Shown in pieces: positions 1 through 7,647 of a stretch of 64,000 bases of DNA (position 1 is the first letter of the stretch; every line of letters starts with the position of its first letter). The translations under genes were made by a program, and so were the position numbers. Location: NCBI GenBank assembly GCA_031292275.1, contig JARLHL010000064.1, forward strand, positions 1 to 64,000, in the 5' to 3' direction. The stretch comes from Desulfocapsaceae bacterium. Its GTDB lineage: Bacteria > Desulfobacterota > Desulfobulbia > Desulfobulbales > Desulfocapsaceae. The notes beneath the pieces were generated by a model, which was not told the origin of the DNA, did no database searches, and saw only the letters and a program-made list of their open reading frames with translations.

Positions 1-93
1 CAGGTCCGCGCCGTCATACCAGCGGCCCGCGCCGTCAACCTTGAATTTCGATTCCATATCCGGAACCTGCTTGATACACACCAGTATATTCAT
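1..93 (-). CDS. etfB: Electron transfer flavoprotein beta subunit (N-terminal part, cut by window edge)
   Basis: Only the first 31 codons lie in the window. They read MNILVCIKQVPD followed by a short Asp/Gly-rich stretch, which is the typical start of EtfB, the AMP-binding small subunit of electron transfer flavoprotein. EtfAB takes electrons from acyl-CoA dehydrogenases in the cytoplasm. A strong Shine-Dalgarno (AAGGAGG, 100-106) sits 6 bases before the ATG. The gene lies 79 bp downstream of the membrane Fe-S oxidoreductase gene in the same direction, so the two are probably co-transcribed and work as an ETF/quinone electron path. EtfA is expected just outside the window. Confidence 0.88.
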   Translation of the reverse strand, partial: MNILVCIKQVPDMESKFKVDGAGRWYDGADL

Positions 94-99
94 TATCTT

Positions 100-106
100 C
101 CTCCTT
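100..106 (-). promoter_or_regulatory. Ribosome binding site of etfB
   Basis: Perfect AAGGAGG on the minus strand, 6 bases before the etfB ATG; it fixes the start codon of this truncated gene. Confidence 0.8.
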
Positions 107-172
107 AATTGGTGGTTAGATCTTTATCATTCATCCCCCTTAAGACAACCCGCACTCAGGGGCTCGGACTGC

Positions 173-2158
173 TCAGACCTCCAGACGCTCCGCCAGAACC
201 TCCGCTATGTCACGCGCACGCAACCTCCCCTCCAGGTCTGCCCCCTTCACTCCGTCTTCGAACATGGTCAGACAGAAGGGGCAGTTGGAAATCAGAGTCT
301 CGGCCCGGGTCTCGGCCGCCATCTGCACCCGTTTAATATTGATGCGGTTCCCCAGTTTCTCCTCAGCCAGGATCCGGCCGCCGCCGGCGCTGCAGCAGAA
401 CGACTGGTCGGCACACCTCTCCATCTCAGTAATCCGCCCGCCGGCTGCGGCAATCAGTTCCCGGGGCTCATTATAGATGGCGTTATGCCGTCCCAGATAG
501 CAGGAATCATGGTAGGTACAGGAGAGGTCCTGGGCCTTGACCTTCAGCTTGCCCGCTCTGAGCAAACCGGTCAGGAAGACCACATAGGATTCGACTTCAG
601 TCTCCAACCCCAGATCCCGATAGTCCTTGGCCAGGGTGTTGTAGCAATGCGGGCAGGTGGTGACGATCTTCTTCACTCCGTAGCCCTTGATCATCTCGAT
701 GTTTTCGGCTGCCATGGTCTGATAAAGATACTCGTTGCCCATCTTCCGCATCGGCTCACCACAGCACTTCTCCTCCTTGCCCAGAATCCCGACCTTGATC
801 CCCGCAGCCCGGCAGAGGGCGATGAAGCTGGTAGCCACCGCGATATTGCGCTTGTCGAAGGAAGAGTAACAACCTACAAAGTAAAGGATGTCTACCTCCG
901 GATCCTCGGCCAGGGTCTTGACCCCGAGTTTCTCGGCCCACTCTCCCCGGGAGGCATAGCCGACGCCCAGCGGATTGCCGTTGACCTCGGTCTGCTCCAT
1001 GGCGGTCATCACCTCTTCTCCGGGAAACTCCCCTTCCATCAGGACCATATTCCTGCGCATCTCGATGATCTTATTCACATGTTCGATCCCCGCAGGACAG
1101 ATGTCCTGGCAGGCCCGACAGGTGGTACAGGACCAAAGCGCGTCCTTGCCGATGGTCTCAATCAGGCTGGCCTCCGGACTCTGGAAGGCCACCTGACCGA
1201 TCTGGTTGATGACCTTCATAGGCGACAGCGGCTTATCGGTGGCCCAGGCCGGGCAGCGGTCCTGGCAGCGTTTGCACTTGGTGCAGGCATCGGTATCGAA
1301 AATGTCCTTCCAGGTGAGGTCAGCCACCTGCACGGCCCCGAAACTCTCCGCCTCCTCATTCTCCATATCGATGGTGGTCAGCTTGCCGGTGGGTCCAAGA
1401 TCAACCAGGAACATGTTGGCGCTGGTGGTGAAGATATGCCGAAACTTCGTGTAGGGAATGGAGGCGATAAACGTCACGGCCAGCAGCAGATGGAACCACC
1501 AGGTCCCGGCATGCAGGGCCCGCAGTCCATCCTCTCCCATCCCGGCCATGGCCTTGGCAAAGATAAGCCCCACCGGCGACCAATACGACAGCGGCGTCCC
1601 CAGTTCGGTGACCGCCATCCGGGCCCCCTCAATAATAAAGCCGGTGAACAGGATCACGAAGAGCATGCCGTGCATGAAGGCATCCTCCCAACTGGTCTCC
1701 AGGCCTTCGGGCCTCAATACGTAGCGGCGTACAAACATGGCCCCCATGCTGACAATGGCGGCAAGCCCGGCGATGTCGAGCACCACAGAGAAAAGCAGAT
1801 AGAAAGTCCCCTTCAGGAATTTTATTCCAAAGAGCAGGTCCATGAAGTCCGCCTGCCCCATGATCAGCAGGGTGCCGATGAAGAGCAGGAAGAAGGCCCA
1901 GAAAAACAGCCCGTGGGCCAGCCCCGGCCAGCGCACCCGGATCACTTTGCTCTGGAAAAGGACGGACTTCAGCGCCAGCACCAGCCGCTCAACCGGACGA
2001 TCGATCCGGTTAACGGCCTTGCCCTGCCTGTAGACCTTCACCCCTCGCATAAAGCCGTACACCAGTACTCCAATAGCCCCGAAGGCCAGCAGATACATCG
2101 GCAAGAGCGTGGCCCATCCATGACCGATATTCCAATAAATTTCACGACTCGCTTCCAT
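173..2158 (-). CDS. Membrane-bound Fe-S oxidoreductase, ETF:(mena)quinone oxidoreductase type
   Basis: This 661-residue protein has about five membrane segments in residues 15-240, resembling the cytochrome b-like gamma subunit of nitrate reductase. Two 4Fe-4S motifs follow (CTKCKRCQDRCP near 294 and CTTCRACQDICP near 345). Two CCG-type heterodisulfide reductase domains come last (CCGEP near 466, CCSAGGGR near 588). This order matches the DUF224-type oxidoreductase proposed in syntrophic and sulfate-reducing bacteria to pass electrons from EtfAB to menaquinone. The etfB gene directly downstream supports that role. The ATG is preceded by GGAGGG. Known: the architecture. Inferred: the quinone partner. 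It could serve another electron donor, but the neighbourhood makes ETF most likely. Confidence 0.85.
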   Translation of the reverse strand: MEASREIYWNIGHGWATLLPMYLLAFGAIGVLVYGFMRGVKVYRQGKAVNRIDRPVERLVLALKSVLFQSKVIRVRWPGLAHGLFFWAFFLLFIGTLLIMGQADFMDLLFGIKFLKGTFYLLFSVVLDIAGLAAIVSMGAMFVRRYVLRPEGLETSWEDAFMHGMLFVILFTGFIIEGARMAVTELGTPLSYWSPVGLIFAKAMAGMGEDGLRALHAGTWWFHLLLAVTFIASIPYTKFRHIFTTSANMFLVDLGPTGKLTTIDMENEEAESFGAVQVADLTWKDIFDTDACTKCKRCQDRCPAWATDKPLSPMKVINQIGQVAFQSPEASLIETIGKDALWSCTTCRACQDICPAGIEHVNKIIEMRRNMVLMEGEFPGEEVMTAMEQTEVNGNPLGVGYASRGEWAEKLGVKTLAEDPEVDILYFVGCYSSFDKRNIAVATSFIALCRAAGIKVGILGKEEKCCGEPMRKMGNEYLYQTMAAENIEMIKGYGVKKIVTTCPHCYNTLAKDYRDLGLETEVESYVVFLTGLLRAGKLKVKAQDLSCTYHDSCYLGRHNAIYNEPRELIAAAGGRITEMERCADQSFCCSAGGGRILAEEKLGNRINIKRVQMAAETRAETLISNCPFCLTMFEDGVKGADLEGRLRARDIAEVLAERLEV

Positions 2159-2327
2159 TTTTCCCTCCTGTTTCTTTTCTTCCTGCCTGCAGTATCAACT
2201 CATTCCTGACTCCTCAGGACGCCCTGCCAGCTCCGCGTCCCGCGTCCGGCGACATGCTCATTGTTTATATAAAAACTCCCCGGAAGCAACAGCCTCGCCC
2301 TGCCAAAGTGATGCGCTTTCATTTCAC

Positions 2328-2363
2328 GTTGTGGCCGGCCAGTACGGTCCAGCCATGCAGGTT
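2328..2363 (+). repeat. 36-bp dispersed intergenic repeat, copy A
   Basis: One of four 36-base copies found in the window. It begins GTTGTGGCCGG and ends AGCCATGCAGGTT. It lies in the gap downstream of the acyl-CoA dehydrogenase gene. It differs from copy B at only a few positions. Confidence 0.75.
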
Positions 2364-2576
2364 CGAAAAAGCCCCTGAAAAGCTGGCTCTGGCCATACCG
2401 GAGAGAAAAACTTCGACAATGCGCAGTGAGCTTGATTCAGCTATGCTGATTAACAGTGATTATCGGCAAATGCATCAAAATTCGACGAAAAAACCATGGA
2501 TTCCCTGGATGATTGCCCCCCTCTGACGAAAGCAGGCTCGCACGATTCTGACGCTATGACCGTCTTTTCCCTCTCC

Positions 2577-2611
2577 GGCAATCCACCCCGGCAGCGCCGG
2601 GGTGGATTGCC
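2577..2611 (-). terminator. Long perfect stem-loop after the acyl-CoA dehydrogenase gene
   Basis: Arms of 15 bases (2577-2591 and 2597-2611, core CCACCCCGG/CCGGGGTGG) pair perfectly around a 5-base loop. It begins 10 bases past the stop codon on the minus strand. No T-run follows, so it may be a 3'-end stabiliser or pause element rather than a classic rho-independent terminator. Confidence 0.6.
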
Positions 2612-2621
2612 ATACCGCAGA

Positions 2622-3767
2622 TCAGCGGGTCAGCGCAGTACCGATGACAATCCTCTGGACCTCGCTGGTGCCCTCATAGATCTCGGTGATCTTGGCATCC
2701 CGCATCATTCTCTCAACGGGGAATTCGCGGGTATAGCCGTAACCGCCGTGGAGCTGCACCGACTGGGTGGTGACCCGCATCGCGGTCTCGCTTGCCATCA
2801 ATTTGGCCATGGCCGATTCCTGGGAATAGGCAAGTCCGGCACTGGCCCGGTAGGCGGCATTATAGATCAGCAGCCGCGCGGCCTCCACCTGGGTGGCCAT
2901 ATCGGCCAGCTGAAACTGCACGCCCTGGAAAGTGGCGATACTGACATCAAACTGTTTGCGCTCCTTAGTATAGGCGATGGCCGCGTCCAGCGCGCCCTGG
3001 GCAATCCCCAGGGCCTGCGATCCGATACCGATCCTGCCGCCGTCCAGGGTCTTCATCGCAACCTTGAATCCCTTTCCTTCCTCGCCCAGCAGGTTCTCCT
3101 TGGGTATCCGGCAACCCTCGAAGACCAGCTCCATGGTCGGCGACGAACGGATCCCCATCTTCTTTTCCTTCTTGCCGAAGGTAAAACCGGGAGTCCCCTT
3201 CTCGACAATAAAGGCACTGATGCCATGGTGTTTCTGGGCGTTCTTGTCGGTGCGGGCAAAGACCACATAGGTATCGGCCTCGCCGGCGTTGGTTATAAAG
3301 ATCTTGGTCCCGTTCAGGACCCAGTCGTTACCATCGCGGACGGCGGTGGTCTTGGTGCCGCCGGCATCCGAACCGGCTGAAGGTTCGGTCAGTCCGAAGG
3401 CGCCCATCTTCTGGCCCTGGGCCAGGGGAGCCAGGTATTGCATCTTCTGTTCTTCATTCCCGAAGAGATAGATGGGATTGGCCCCCAGGGACAGATGCGC
3501 CGACAGGGTCACACCGGTGGAGGCGCAGACCCGCGACAGTTCTTCCACGGCAATGGCATAGCTGATGTAATCGGCGCCTGCCCCGCCGTACTGCTCGGGA
3601 AAGACAATCCCGGTGAGTCCCAGCTCTGCCAGGCGGTCGAACATCAGCGCCCGGTCGAAATGCTCCTCTTCATCACGCTGGGCAGCCGAAGGGGCCACCT
3701 CTTTCTCTGCAAATTCACGGACCATCTCCCTGATAAGATTCTGTTCTTCTGTAAGTTCGAAATTCAT
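2622..3767 (-). CDS. Acyl-CoA dehydrogenase, short-chain (butyryl-CoA dehydrogenase-like)
   Basis: The 381-residue protein has the full acyl-CoA dehydrogenase family length. FAD-contact motifs are present ([14 protein letters not shown] near 125, [13 protein letters not shown] near 150). The C-terminal signature includes [20 protein letters not shown], and YEGTSE carries the expected catalytic glutamate. It oxidises an acyl-CoA to the 2-enoyl-CoA and passes electrons to EtfAB in the cytoplasm. Butyryl-CoA or a similar short chain is likely from length and context, but chain length cannot be read from the sequence. AAGGAG precedes the ATG. It is the last gene of a run with thioesterase, 3-hydroxyacyl-CoA dehydrogenase and thiolase, and EtfB lies further downstream. 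Confidence 0.92.
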   Translation of the reverse strand: MNFELTEEQNLIREMVREFAEKEVAPSAAQRDEEEHFDRALMFDRLAELGLTGIVFPEQYGGAGADYISYAIAVEELSRVCASTGVTLSAHLSLGANPIYLFGNEEQKMQYLAPLAQGQKMGAFGLTEPSAGSDAGGTKTTAVRDGNDWVLNGTKIFITNAGEADTYVVFARTDKNAQKHHGISAFIVEKGTPGFTFGKKEKKMGIRSSPTMELVFEGCRIPKENLLGEEGKGFKVAMKTLDGGRIGIGSQALGIAQGALDAAIAYTKERKQFDVSIATFQGVQFQLADMATQVEAARLLIYNAAYRASAGLAYSQESAMAKLMASETAMRVTTQSVQLHGGYGYTREFPVERMMRDAKITEIYEGTSEVQRIVIGTALTR

Positions 3768-3815
3768 TGCAATGACTCCTTTTTAAAGTATGGACAATCT
3801 ATTTATGAATGAGGA

Positions 3816-4286
3816 TCATATATTCTCTTTTTCGGGCGCAGGCCCGTCGGGGATCTGGACCATCACCGCCCTCCCCTCGGCACACAGCCTGCCGCCAGCT
3901 GACAGCGTCAGAGCAACCAACACTTTTCGCCCTTTGATCTCCGTGGCCCTGCCCCGGATCTCAAGCTCGGTATCGATGGGGGTCGGAGCCCGGAAGTCCA
4001 CCTGCAGGGAGGCGGTTACAAACCGGGCCAGCGGCCTTCCCTCAGCCCGGGCCTTGGCGGCCGAAGCTGTCGCCGCCCCATGACAGTCAATAAGGGAGGC
4101 TATCATTCCTCCATAGAGAAAGCCTGGAAATCCTCCTGTATATCGAGAGTCAGGGGTGTAATGACAGACCGTCTCATCGCCATCCCAATAGCTCTTGATC
4201 TGCAGACCGCGCGCATTGAGCCTGCCGCAACCATAGCAGTTGGCAAATTCAGCGGGATAGTGATCCTGAAAGGCCTTTTCAGTCAT
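3816..4286 (-). CDS. PaaI-family hotdog thioesterase
   Basis: 156 residues with the single hotdog-fold pattern: FLYGGMIASLIDCHGAATA in the middle, carrying the acidic active-site residue typical of PaaI-like enzymes, then a beta-rich half (LQVDFRAPTPIDTELEIRG). A Cys pair near the N-terminus (NCYGCG) is common in this subfamily. The frame is open upstream, but I chose the ATG at 4286 because the longer version would run into the preceding gene. The chosen start lies 14 bp after the 3-hydroxyacyl-CoA dehydrogenase stop. It probably hydrolyses acyl-CoA intermediates to recycle CoA; the substrate is unknown. Confidence 0.8.
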   Translation of the reverse strand: MTEKAFQDHYPAEFANCYGCGRLNARGLQIKSYWDGDETVCHYTPDSRYTGGFPGFLYGGMIASLIDCHGAATASAAKARAEGRPLARFVTASLQVDFRAPTPIDTELEIRGRATEIKGRKVLVALTLSAGGRLCAEGRAVMVQIPDGPAPEKENI

Positions 4287-4300
4287 CTTCGCCCCCGGGT

Positions 4301-5155
4301 CTATTTCAGATAGGTGTAAAAACCACGGCCAGACTTGCGGCCCAGCCATCCGGCCTCCACATACTGACGCAACATCGGACAGGGACGGTATTTCGGGTCG
4401 CCCAGTCCCTGCTGGAGGGTGTTCATGATCGCCAGGCAGGTATCAAGGCCGATGAGGTCGGCCAGGGCCAGCGGCCCCATGGGATGGTTCATGCCGAGCT
4501 TCATCACCGTGTCGATATCCTCACGACTGCCTACCCCGTGATAGAGGCAAAAGATGGCCTCGTTGATCATCGGCAGCAGGATTCTATTGGCGATAAAGCC
4601 TGGAAAATCATGGGACTGAGCGGGAGTCTTGCTGAATTTCAGGGTCAGGTCCCTGGTGACCGCATAGGTCTCGTCGGAGGTGGCCAGGCCCCGGATGATC
4701 TCAACCAGCTGCATCACCGGCACCGGGTTCATAAAATGCATGCCGATGACCTTCTCCTGCCTCCCGGTCCTGGCGGCGATCCTGCCTATGGGAATGGACG
4801 AGGTATTGGAGGCCAGAATCGTGTGCGGGGCGCATACTTTATCCAGGGTTTCAAAGAGCTTGAACTTGATGTCCTCGTTTTCTGAAGCAGCCTCGACCAC
4901 AAAATCGGCGGCGGCCATCTTCTTCAAATCGATAGAGGTGGTGATGCGTCCCAGGATCTGGGCCTTCTCCTCCGCCGAAAGGCGGCCTTTCTCCACCAGC
5001 CGCTGCAGGTTGTCGCCAATCCGGCCAAACCCGGCTTCGACGAACTCGGTCTTAATATCATGCAGAATGACCTGAAGGCCGCTGGCCGCAGCGACCTGAG
5101 CAATTCCGCCACCCATCTGGCCGGCCCCAATGACACCGAATGTTTGTATTTCCAT
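4301..5155 (-). CDS. hbd: 3-hydroxybutyryl-CoA (3-hydroxyacyl-CoA) dehydrogenase
   Basis: 284 residues, the standard length for the stand-alone dehydrogenase. The NAD-binding Rossmann motif GAGQMGGGIAQVAA starts at residue 10. The catalytic His region (IGMHFMNPVPVMQLVEII) and the C-terminal helical domain (GMNHPMGPLALADLIGLD, GRKSGRGFYTY) are present. It oxidises L-3-hydroxyacyl-CoA with NAD+ in beta-oxidation, or runs in reverse in butyrate formation. It lies between the thiolase and thioesterase genes with short gaps, so it is part of the same transcript. Confidence 0.93.
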   Translation of the reverse strand: MEIQTFGVIGAGQMGGGIAQVAAASGLQVILHDIKTEFVEAGFGRIGDNLQRLVEKGRLSAEEKAQILGRITTSIDLKKMAAADFVVEAASENEDIKFKLFETLDKVCAPHTILASNTSSIPIGRIAARTGRQEKVIGMHFMNPVPVMQLVEIIRGLATSDETYAVTRDLTLKFSKTPAQSHDFPGFIANRILLPMINEAIFCLYHGVGSREDIDTVMKLGMNHPMGPLALADLIGLDTCLAIMNTLQQGLGDPKYRPCPMLRQYVEAGWLGRKSGRGFYTYLK

Positions 5156-5217
5156 AACGTCACACGCTCCGTCGAATTAATAAAATAATTTGAAATTCAA
5201 TCTCTTACCAATCACGT

Positions 5218-6504
5218 CTACCGACTCACCACCATGGCCATACCCATACCGCCGCCGATACACATGCTAACCAGGCCGGTCCCATAGCCTTTGCGCTGCA
5301 TCTGATACATGCCGGTGACCATCTGCCGGGCGCCCGTTGCTCCCACCGGATGCCCCATGGAAATGCCGCTGCCCAGCTCATTGGGCTTTTCAATATCGAT
5401 ACCCAGTTCCAGCATGCAGCCGATGGCCTGGGACGCAAAGGCCTCGTTGAGTTCGATCATGTCCAGATCCGCGACGGTCATCTTCAGCTGCCCCAGTACC
5501 TTGCGGACCGCCGGTACCGGACCGAGTCCCATATATGCCGGATCAAGCCCGCCCGAGGCGAAACCCTCAATGGTGACGATAGGCGTAAGCCCCAGTTCGC
5601 TGGCCTTGGCCTCACTCATCATCAGGACTGAGGCAGCACCGTCATTGATGCCGGAGGCGTTGCCTGCAGTAACGGTGCCGGCAGGATCGAAAGCGGGCTT
5701 CAGCCGCGCCATCTTCTCCATATTGGTATCCATGGGCCGCTCGTCGGTGATGAACTGGATCTCCTCTTTCCGTGATTTTATCTTGACCGGCACTATTTCC
5801 GGGGTAAAGATTCCTTCGGCCATGCCTCTGCAGGCCCGGGCATGGCTCAAGACGCTGAGCTTGTCCTGATCCTCCCGGCTGATGGCATAGAGCTTGGCAA
5901 TGTTTTCGGCGGTCACGCCCATGTGATAGCCGTAGAAGATTTCGTAGAGGGCATCGAAGACCATCAGGTCGGAAATCTCGCCTTTGCCCGACAACTCCAT
6001 ACGGTAGCCCCAGCGGGCCTTGGGAAGGGCCAGCGGGGCCCGACTCATGTTCTCCATTCCACCGGCCAGGATGACTTCCGCCTGACCTGCCATGATGGCC
6101 TGGGCGCCCAGGGCAATAGCCTTAAGGCCGGAACCGCAGATCTTGTTGATGGTCACGGCCGGAGTCTCCTTGGGGATTCCTGCCGTGATCATGGCCTGCC
6201 TGGCCGGATTCTGGCCCTGTCCTGCCTGCAGGACGTTCCCCATGATAACCTCGTCGATGGTTACCGGCACCGTGGCCTTATCCCAGGAATTGTGCTGAAT
6301 CTCCAGGGCAATCGGCCCCTGCCCCTGCAACCTGTCCGGTCCGGCCATGACCATCGTCTTGCTGGCAGCCGGCCTGAGGCCTGCCTTTCTAAGGGTCTCC
6401 CGGAGGACGGTGGCGCCAAGTTGCATAGCCGGCACATCTTTCAGAGCCCCACCGAAGGCCCCCACTGCGGTTCGGCTTCCGCTCACGATTACAGCCTTGT
6501 TCAT
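5218..6504 (-). CDS. Acetyl-CoA C-acyltransferase (thiolase) with an internal insertion
   Basis: A 428-residue thiolase. All catalytic elements are visible: the nucleophile in NKICGSGLKA, NEAFA, the histidine in GHPVGATGAR and the C-terminal cysteine in CIGGGMGMAM. It cleaves 3-ketoacyl-CoA (or condenses acetyl-CoA) in the cytoplasm. Compared with E. coli AtoB (394 residues), about 35 extra residues sit before the DEVIMGNVLQAG motif, roughly residues 45-82. Two ATGs are close together; I chose the second (6504) because AAGGAG is 8 bases from it and only 2 from the first. It is followed by the 3-hydroxyacyl-CoA dehydrogenase gene after 62 bp. Confidence 0.92.
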   Translation of the reverse strand: MNKAVIVSGSRTAVGAFGGALKDVPAMQLGATVLRETLRKAGLRPAASKTMVMAGPDRLQGQGPIALEIQHNSWDKATVPVTIDEVIMGNVLQAGQGQNPARQAMITAGIPKETPAVTINKICGSGLKAIALGAQAIMAGQAEVILAGGMENMSRAPLALPKARWGYRMELSGKGEISDLMVFDALYEIFYGYHMGVTAENIAKLYAISREDQDKLSVLSHARACRGMAEGIFTPEIVPVKIKSRKEEIQFITDERPMDTNMEKMARLKPAFDPAGTVTAGNASGINDGAASVLMMSEAKASELGLTPIVTIEGFASGGLDPAYMGLGPVPAVRKVLGQLKMTVADLDMIELNEAFASQAIGCMLELGIDIEKPNELGSGISMGHPVGATGARQMVTGMYQMQRKGYGTGLVSMCIGGGMGMAMVVSR

Positions 6505-6592
6505 GATCATATCTCCTTATAATCTCAAGTTATTTTCGACAATCCCTGTTTTTTTCGATATCACGATTTCGCCGCCCGGAAAGGCCCAAAGA

Positions 6593-6608
6593 GAGATGCC
6601 CGCATCTC
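6593..6608 (-). terminator. Small stem-loop at the end of the crotonase gene
   Basis: GAGATGC and GCATCTC pair around two bases and overlap the stop codon on the minus strand. A short pyrimidine stretch (TCTTT) follows. It is a weak candidate for attenuation before the thiolase gene. Confidence 0.35.
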
Positions 6609-7398
6609 AGCCGTTCAAGGCCCCTGTAAAGACCGGTTTGCGCTTCTCCAGAAAGGCTTTGGTCCCCTCCCGGGCATCGGGACTCGCCATGCAGAGGGCG
6701 AAGGCATCGCATTCGATGACCAACCCAGTAGCAAGATCCGTATTCAGCCCCTGGTTGACCGCCTGTTTGGCGGCCCGCAGGGCGGCTTTGCCCCTGGAGG
6801 CCATGATTTTCGCAGTTGCCAGGGCGCCGCCCATAAGTTCCTGAGGCGCAAAGACCTGGGAAACCAGCCCGATGCGACAGGCCTCGGAGGCTGCGACATA
6901 CTTGCCGGTCAGGATCATCTCTTTGGCTGCATGGGGACCTATGAGTCGAGGCAGACGCTGGGTGCCGCCGAATCCGGGAATCAGCCCCAGGCTGATCTCA
7001 GGAAGGCCGAAGGTGGCCTTCTCGGAGGCATAAATGAAATCACAGGCCAGGGCCAATTCGCAGCCGCCGCCCAGGGCGTAGCCGTTTACCGCCGCGATCA
7101 CCGGAATGGCCAGGCCCTGCAGCCTGCTGATAACCGCCTGCCCCTTGCCGGCAAAGGCCTTGGCCTGGAGCGGGGTGAAAGTCGCCATTTCGCTGATGTC
7201 GGCCCCGGCGACGAAGGCCTTTTCTCCGCTTCCGGTCAGAATCAGCACCCGGACTTCCTGGTTTGAGGCAATCTGGTCAACAGCCTGGGATAATTCTTCC
7301 AGCGTCAGGGAGTTCAAGGCGTTAAGGGCCTGCGGACGGCTGATAGTGATAGTTGCGATGCCGTCCTCAATCGTACATTGAAGAGTTGAATATGCCAC
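6607..7398 (-). CDS. Enoyl-CoA hydratase (crotonase family)
   Basis: 263 residues, normal for a single-domain crotonase. The CoA-binding/oxyanion-hole segment (VAGADISEM near 65) and the two catalytic-glutamate regions (ALGGGCELALACDF near 107 and FGLPEISLGLIPGFGG near 130) are intact. It hydrates crotonyl-CoA or similar 2-enoyl-CoA. The start is GTG, with AGGAG 6 bases upstream; no ATG fits as well. It lies 102 bp before the thiolase gene, completing the set of beta-oxidation steps in this block. Confidence 0.92.
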   Translation of the reverse strand: MAYSTLQCTIEDGIATITISRPQALNALNSLTLEELSQAVDQIASNQEVRVLILTGSGEKAFVAGADISEMATFTPLQAKAFAGKGQAVISRLQGLAIPVIAAVNGYALGGGCELALACDFIYASEKATFGLPEISLGLIPGFGGTQRLPRLIGPHAAKEMILTGKYVAASEACRIGLVSQVFAPQELMGGALATAKIMASRGKAALRAAKQAVNQGLNTDLATGLVIECDAFALCMASPDAREGTKAFLEKRKPVFTGALNG

Positions 7399-7627
7399 GC
7401 TTTTCTCCTGAAGAGGTTTAAGGGATAAGGGAACCGCCCCGAAAGGCGGAAACCGGACTGGGCCTGGACGCGGCTGCCGTCGGCCTACCCAGCTGACCGG
7501 CCCGGACTTCGCGCGTGCAGATAATATGTGACCGCCCCCTCTTCTTCAATCGGAGGAAAGCCGATATTTAATTGCCCGATAATCTGAAAGGCGCCAGGTT
7601 AATAACCTAGAATTCTTTCCCCTCGCC

Positions 7628-7647
7628 GATCCCGGACAAACGGGATC
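7628..7647 (-). terminator. Stem-loop at the stop of the acyl-CoA synthetase gene
   Basis: GATCCCG and CGGGATC pair perfectly around a 6-base loop directly at the stop codon on the minus strand. No T-run follows, so true termination is uncertain. Confidence 0.35.

Larger units (their letters stand above)
2159..2621. other. Intergenic region with no supported gene
   Basis: 463 bases between the acyl-CoA dehydrogenase stop and the Fe-S oxidoreductase start. It holds a 15-bp perfect stem-loop (2577-2611) and one copy of the 36-bp dispersed repeat (2328-2363). An open frame on the plus strand (2254-2526) has no ribosome site and no recognisable protein character. A promoter for the Fe-S oxidoreductase/etf genes could lie here, but I see no convincing one. 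Confidence 0.6.

Noticed and set aside
41-2209. A 722-codon open frame on the plus strand opposite the membrane Fe-S oxidoreductase gene
   Set aside because: It is a shadow of a clear, domain-rich gene on the other strand. Its translation has no family features and no ribosome site.
2254-2526. A 90-codon plus-strand frame in the gap after the acyl-CoA dehydrogenase gene
   Set aside because: It contains the 36-bp repeat, lacks a ribosome site and has no family resemblance.
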